A stretch of 64,000 nucleotides of DNA from Chaenocephalus aceratus. Taxonomy: Eukaryota > Chordata > Actinopteri > Perciformes > Channichthyidae. A program made the translations under genes and the position numbers. Each line of letters starts with the position of its first letter. Position 1 is the first letter of the stretch. The DNA is taken from assembly GCA_023974075.1 (NCBI GenBank), contig CM043797.1, positions 17,842,975-17,906,974 on the forward strand. The letters are read 5' to 3'. The notes beneath the pieces are model-generated. The model saw nothing but the letters and a program-made list of their open reading frames with translations. It had not been told where the DNA came from and ran no database searches. Of the stretch, positions 25,301 to 31,700 are shown piece by piece.

Positions 25301-28300
25301 TGAGATGAAAAGCCGAAGGTGGAGGAGGACGGAGGGAAGGAGGCAAGGCCGTCTACAGGCCCCTGAAAGTCACTAAACTCATCAGTGTCCTCGGAGAAAG
25401 CTGGGGGGAGGGAGTGAGTGGTGACAGACAGGTGTGGTGGCGATGAGTCTGCAAAAATGAAGAAATGATGATGATGATGGTACAACACATGACACACACT
25501 ACAATGAAGAATGAATAACGGGCTGCCCATTGCAATAGAGAATTAAAGATACGAAAAAGAAATTGCAGAACTGCAAATTCAATAATATTTAGATTTAATA
25601 CAAAGTACCAGCGTTTAAACTGACGAACGATAATCAAATTGTAAAAGCTGCCAGAATAAAGATTCTAAAACAAACCGGTTGTAAGGGTGGATCACAAGAT
25701 TCCTCTAAAGCAGTGGTTCTCAAATGGGAGTACGCGGACCCCTAGGGGTACGTTGGAGTACTGCAGGGGGTACGTGAGATTTATTTTATGTTAATGAAAA
25801 AAACTAAATAAGTAATACATTTAAACAAACTACTAATAGTAGATTAACTACTTTATTCAAAGGTTTACAGTAATTCTGGATAATAAAATGGGGAAAATAA
25901 ACGGAGTGCTCTCTTTTCCTCTCCCTCTCCTGACAGCCCGTCAGTATCAGGCAGCTCGCTGAAGAACCTGTAATAAGTGACCCGACAGCAAAGAATAAAC
26001 ATATGTATAACTAGTTTAGCTAGTTCCAGAGTAGATCAAATAGCTAAATGTGATATTCTAACTCTTAGTGTGTGTTTTGCTCCGCTCACCGCTGCAGGTG
26101 ATCATGTAGAATTGCGTGTGTCTCCGTCAGCAGCAGCTGATCTCTCTCTCCTGTCAGATTAGACTTCACTCGCGTATATGTTTATATCCATCAGATCTAG
26201 CTAGTTCTGGCTAATGATATGACTACCTGCTTATCAAAGGACACCTAAACAATAAGCGTTGCTTGGCAACAGGGTGTGGCCGCGCAGCATTGTTTATATG
26301 AGGGGTTAAAATCCCGTCTGGCGGTTATAGGTAAAAATGCTCATATTTTTTTTCCCTCCTCATTCCCCACGGCCCAAAATTAATAAATAGATATACCAAT
26401 TTTAGGAAAAGTAACGAGGTTTGAGCAGTGTGGGTATATTAACAGAGTTACACATGTTTCAAAACGTGAAGTGTAATAACTGCAGTTAGCCTCGCTGTCA
26501 GAATGACAAAGATCCTCAGAGAAGCACAAGCCCATGTTTCTCACTATATTGTATGTACAACTTATTAAAAAGATCAGTTCAGTGTCTCAGTGTTATTGCA
26601 TGCCGTTAAAATTGGTTTGCCATGAATTTAGTGATGGATTGTAAACATTTGAAATGTAGCATTTAAGTGTTTCTCAGTTACAAGGTTGTTGTTTTAATAA
26701 ATCAGACACTGATGGTGCAGCGCTGTACTGTACCTCTTTATATAGGCTTTTTCCCCTAACAAATTGTGTTTGTGCTGATCAGGGGGTACTTGGCTGAATT
26801 TTTTTTATCAAAGGGGGAACATTATTGAAAAAAGTTTGAGAACCACTGGTCTAAAGGGCCTTGAGATTATTAATGAGATACGAACAAAAAACATAGCTGT
26901 GCAACTTACATTTTTAAATGTTCTCTTTTCTTTTTCTTATGAATTGCGAGATTTGTGTAGCTTCAAAAATAAATAATAAAAATGTGAAACTCTTCACAAC
27001 TCAAGACATATTCGACCTGTGGCAGAAGGAGCAGACACAACTGAGTTTCAGTTTGAACGAAGATACAAAAATAGATGTTTTGGAAACTACAGTCTCCTGT
27101 ACGCACTTGAATGTTAATTCTTCAGAACGTGAACACTGAGATGTATAAAGAGACATTTTATGAAACAGGTAAACTAAAGACAGTTCAGGTGTACTAATGA
27201 AGTGAGGGAAAATAATATAATGTGAAGTAAAAGAAATCAACATTATGTGATGAAAATTAAACAGAACTCAAAGGGCTGAGCAGTCATCATGCTGATCTGC
27301 CTCTAATCCAGTTCATATTGCTGTACAGGCGCATTTGAACAGAGAGCGCATATGCTGATGGAAGGGAACAACAGGAATAAAACATCAAGGATTAAAGGTA
27401 AACGTGCTGAGTGAGGGTACCTGGCTTCTTGGTCTGTGATGATGGGGTGGGGTGCATCTTGGCGTCTCTGCTGAAGCCATCCAGGTTGCCTTTTATCGCC
27501 TCCAGTGCGTCATCGCGGCTCTTCTCCCCTGTCTGAGTACAACAGATGATCGAGAGACCAGAGGGTCATGTATACGAGCGGTGGACATGTCATTAAAAAG
27601 AGACAGGATGTGGAGAGAAACTCACCTTGGGTTTGACACTGCTGAGCAGCCTCAGCTTCTGTTTCTGCTCCTCAAACTGCCGTCTCTTCCTGTCCTCCTC
27701 CAGCATCTTCTGCTGCTGCTCCAGACGTTTCCTAAAGGGCAGCAAGAGTACCGACATTATGGGGAGAGAAGTTCAATAGTTTGGGGAAATGGCAAAATAT
27801 GTTTATTAGGTTTTTTGAAAGAGCAAAACACAGAGTAATAATACTGTGTGCAATTTCATTGATACGTTCATAAATGAAATGGAAGAAAGTAGGATGTCCG
27901 TCAAACAGTAGCTCCTTCTTGATTCCGATTGTAACCAATAAAATAATAACCATTCTTTCTATTTAATATAAAACCATAAGCACTGTATATTAACTTAAAT
28001 GACAATTATTTTTGGGGGGGGTTCAGGTTAGCTTAAGAATGAGTCAGCATATTGACACCCCCCCCCCCTTGTAAAAAAAGATATGGTATAACATGAAAAT
28101 GCTATGGAGAGTTATCACATTAGTGGTAATAGCAGCAGCACTGGAGCGTAAAGAGAGTCAGTGTCATGGTAACATTTTAGTTCTGGAAAACAACTCAACA
28201 AGATTAAGAGTTGACAGCCATGCAAGCGGCTCTGTGTGAGGCTGTATTTAGGGAACAGCAGAGCTTAGAGCTAAATCCTAACATCAGAACGCTGAGATAT

Positions 28301-28767
28301 GTGTGAGCATTCATGCTAACGCACGAACAAACACAAAGCAGAGCCATGATGTCACTGTTAGGGTTTCTTACTGGTGCTCCTCTGCCATTTGTTTCTGCAT
28401 GTCCGCCGTGTACTGGGGTCCAGCAGGTCTCATACCCATAAACTGTGGCTGACCCATGAACCGCATCCCAGGGGTCTGCATCCCGATAGCCATCCCACCC
28501 TGTGAGATGCAAAAAGAAATCAGAAATATATTGAATTACTATTATTATATATAGTTCATGCTTACAGTAAGGGAAGGTGAACACAGATTCAAGAACAGAA
28601 ATAAGATGCAGTCCAATACAGAAACACAAGCTCACCTGCATGGGCATTGCTCCTTGTGGCATCTGTCCCCCAAAGTGCATTCCCATCATGCCCTGCATGT
28701 TGGGCTGCATGACTGGAACCATAGGGAAGCCCTGCTGCTGCTGCAGCTGCTGCTGCAGCTGCTGCTG

Positions 28768-28798
<31 letters not shown>

Positions 28799-31700
28799 AT
28801 GGGTACCATGCCTAAAGAAACACAAGGAACAGAATATTACATAAAAATGTGAAGCATGACAGTAAGCATAATTTAGATAACACTGAGAAAAACTTAAAAC
28901 ATGTCTGCAGATTGTGATAACTTTAAAAGTCTGAGTCTGAACATGATTCAAAATTGCAAATCAATTTCCTAGGCAGCTAGGAAAATACACGGGTTCAGCA
29001 ACAACAACCAAATCTGCTTTTGTGGTGACTAGTGTGACAGCTTGGAGGAAAACAAGAGGACCAAGGGAAGAAATAGAAAAGTGCCGGTTTGTTTCCCCAG
29101 ATGCTGTGTGAGCTGACAGCCAGAGCCGAGCGACCGGCCTGCAAATGATTCCTCATGTTACGGCCCAACAGGGCTGAATAAGTGGCTTGTTTAGGTGGCT
29201 GCACACAATCTACTTAGTCTAAAATGACAATGCTAATGGGAGCATGTAATGACCCCTCAGAGACGTTTTTCCCCCAGTGGAGTGTGGATAGTTTATCGAG
29301 TATAACTGCAAAGTAAACCTAGATATGACAAGCTAGCACAGCTCAATAATGGGCGACAAAGGAATGCGCTTCAATGTTTTGATTCATGCTGCTCTTTACT
29401 TCTGCCTGTTGACTTAGTGATCTCAAGCAGCAACATTTTGGATCAAATGTTGTGTAAGCTTGTAAATAACTTGTTACGTAACATTTTTAATGATGACAAT
29501 AATTAAAATATATGTTAATATGTTTGTTTTTCAAAAGGAATATTTAATCCAAATGTTCGGACATTTTGCTAGATGAGTCACATTTTGCTAGATGAGTCAC
29601 ATTTAAAATTCAGAACAAAAGCTTGTTCCATTTATGTTTAGGCTTCTGATAATCAAATTGGTCAAATATGGTCCAGGTTGGGCAGTGGCCATAGGTTGTG
29701 CCAGGACTCCATGCCTAGAGCCCTTAAAAGAGAGCAGTTTTCACTTCAGTGGAAGAAGCAACAAATGTTTTCTGTTGCGGTCAAAGGGGAATAAACACCT
29801 TTCTGCACTATGACTGTCCCGCACGAAAACAGCCTTATATTTAAGAGCAAGTATTTGGAAGTCAATAGACTGGAAGTGTGACAGTTAGACACATTTTCCT
29901 TCTTAAAAATAACCATCTCATCTCACAACATGTTGTATGAATAGGCTGCCACTACTGACTGCAGCAGAGTGACTCACCTTGTGGCGGTCCCAAGCCCCCT
30001 CCAACAGGATACATAAAACTAAAGGAAGAAAACAAACAGGAAATTAGGTCATATGATTGAAGGCCAAAGTAAAGAAACGCACAGATAATACATTACGGTT
30101 ATCTAAAACAGCAACATGTCCCCCTGTAACCTTGAACAATGCAAAGTAAAAGTCATCAGTACTTCGTAAACTGCGCCTGTGGATATGAGGCGGGCAATCA
30201 GAAGCCTTCGTAAAGGGAAAGTCATGACTGCATTTAGATTTCCTAACTAGTGATTGCTGTTATGTGTGCTGTATAACAAGATAGTATTCAATAGAGTAAA
30301 TATAATTTTATACTGTACACTGTCATATTATTACAACACAAATGAAAGAGCTTGTTATTATAGAGAGATTATTTAGCCAAAGTTAATGACATTTGAAACC
30401 GTATGACTGAATAAAAGGTGCCTTTACCTCTTCAAACTATGTGATTGGATTAGGTTTGATTGTGTCATTGAGTGTAAATGCCTGCGTGTACTGTAAGAGC
30501 TATAAAATAAAGTTAATTTACAAAGACCAGATTTAAGCTTGATTTCCAAACAGCAAATATTTGAAATGTTGTTTATTAATGCCAGACAATCTGCAGGAAT
30601 GGTAGAGTGTCGTTTTTACAGACGACTTGGACTCTGTGCTGTGAAACATGAAATAATCAGAGAGAGTCTCTCCACGGCGGCCAAGTCAATCTAACCAAAG
30701 CCAACCCACACAGGCCTTCAGCTATTTGTCAAATAACTTCTTACAGCCCAGTTCTTCAGGCTGGAACTGGGGATGCAGAGACAAACGGAAAAAAGAGCCA
30801 ACCACTGCTTCCCAGAATGACTCTGGGTTTGAGCATCCAATACACTGTTTATTTGAGAACTTTGGAACAGCATTTCTGCTGCTAAATGACCTAAACAAAA
30901 CTCATCAAAAGTTAATCAATTCAGGTATATTCTAAAAAGTACACAGCAAAAGTAAAGAGGACACAATTTATTACACAAAAATATATTAAAACGTTAATAA
31001 ATAAAAACACACTTTAAAGCTCCTACAATCACCATTTGAAAATAATAATGGAACAACATTATCCTATTAGCACGAAGAAGTGGTTCCCCTCACAGTACTG
31101 ATGCAATAGGGCGTTAGCTTCAGTCAGTGATGGTGCTTGACTCGGGGGGTTTCACACTCGCATCTGCTGCCTGTAAGACCAGCAGCTTAACAAGCTTTTA
31201 TAGGAGCACTACAGCTCTGCTGCCCACCACCCTGCAGCAAATAACAGGTCAAGGCTGGGCAGATTAACATGGAAGGAGATAAGCAGCGAGCAGCTGTTGA
31301 CGCCTTGTAAAAGGCCTCTGATCATCCCCCAGATATCATACCACTGTTCATAAAGACCGGAGGACACCAGCAGGGTCAGGAGTTACTGTCAATGTCATCA
31401 TGACCAAGGACGCTTAAACAAGAGTGATTTCATATTATTCTGAAGCTGCTCCTTTAGTGGAATATACATTAGTTAGGGGAATACAAACTGAGACCCTTTA
31501 AAAGAGAACATTATGAGCACGATGTTTTTGATAGGAAGTCCGTAATTATTGAGAAAATGGATTAATAATAAAGTACAATGTCGTGGTTTCAGCTACTCAA
31601 AATGTAAGGTTGTTGTTTATTTTCTCCTTTTTATTTAATGAAATACTAAATGTTTTTGAGCTTTATCATATCTGATTGACACCGACATGCAAAATCAACA

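Noticed and set aside
28012..28068. G-run and C-run pair in synrg intron 4 as a regulatory hairpin
   Set aside because: Homopolymer runs of about nine are common and easily mis-sequenced; no further support.
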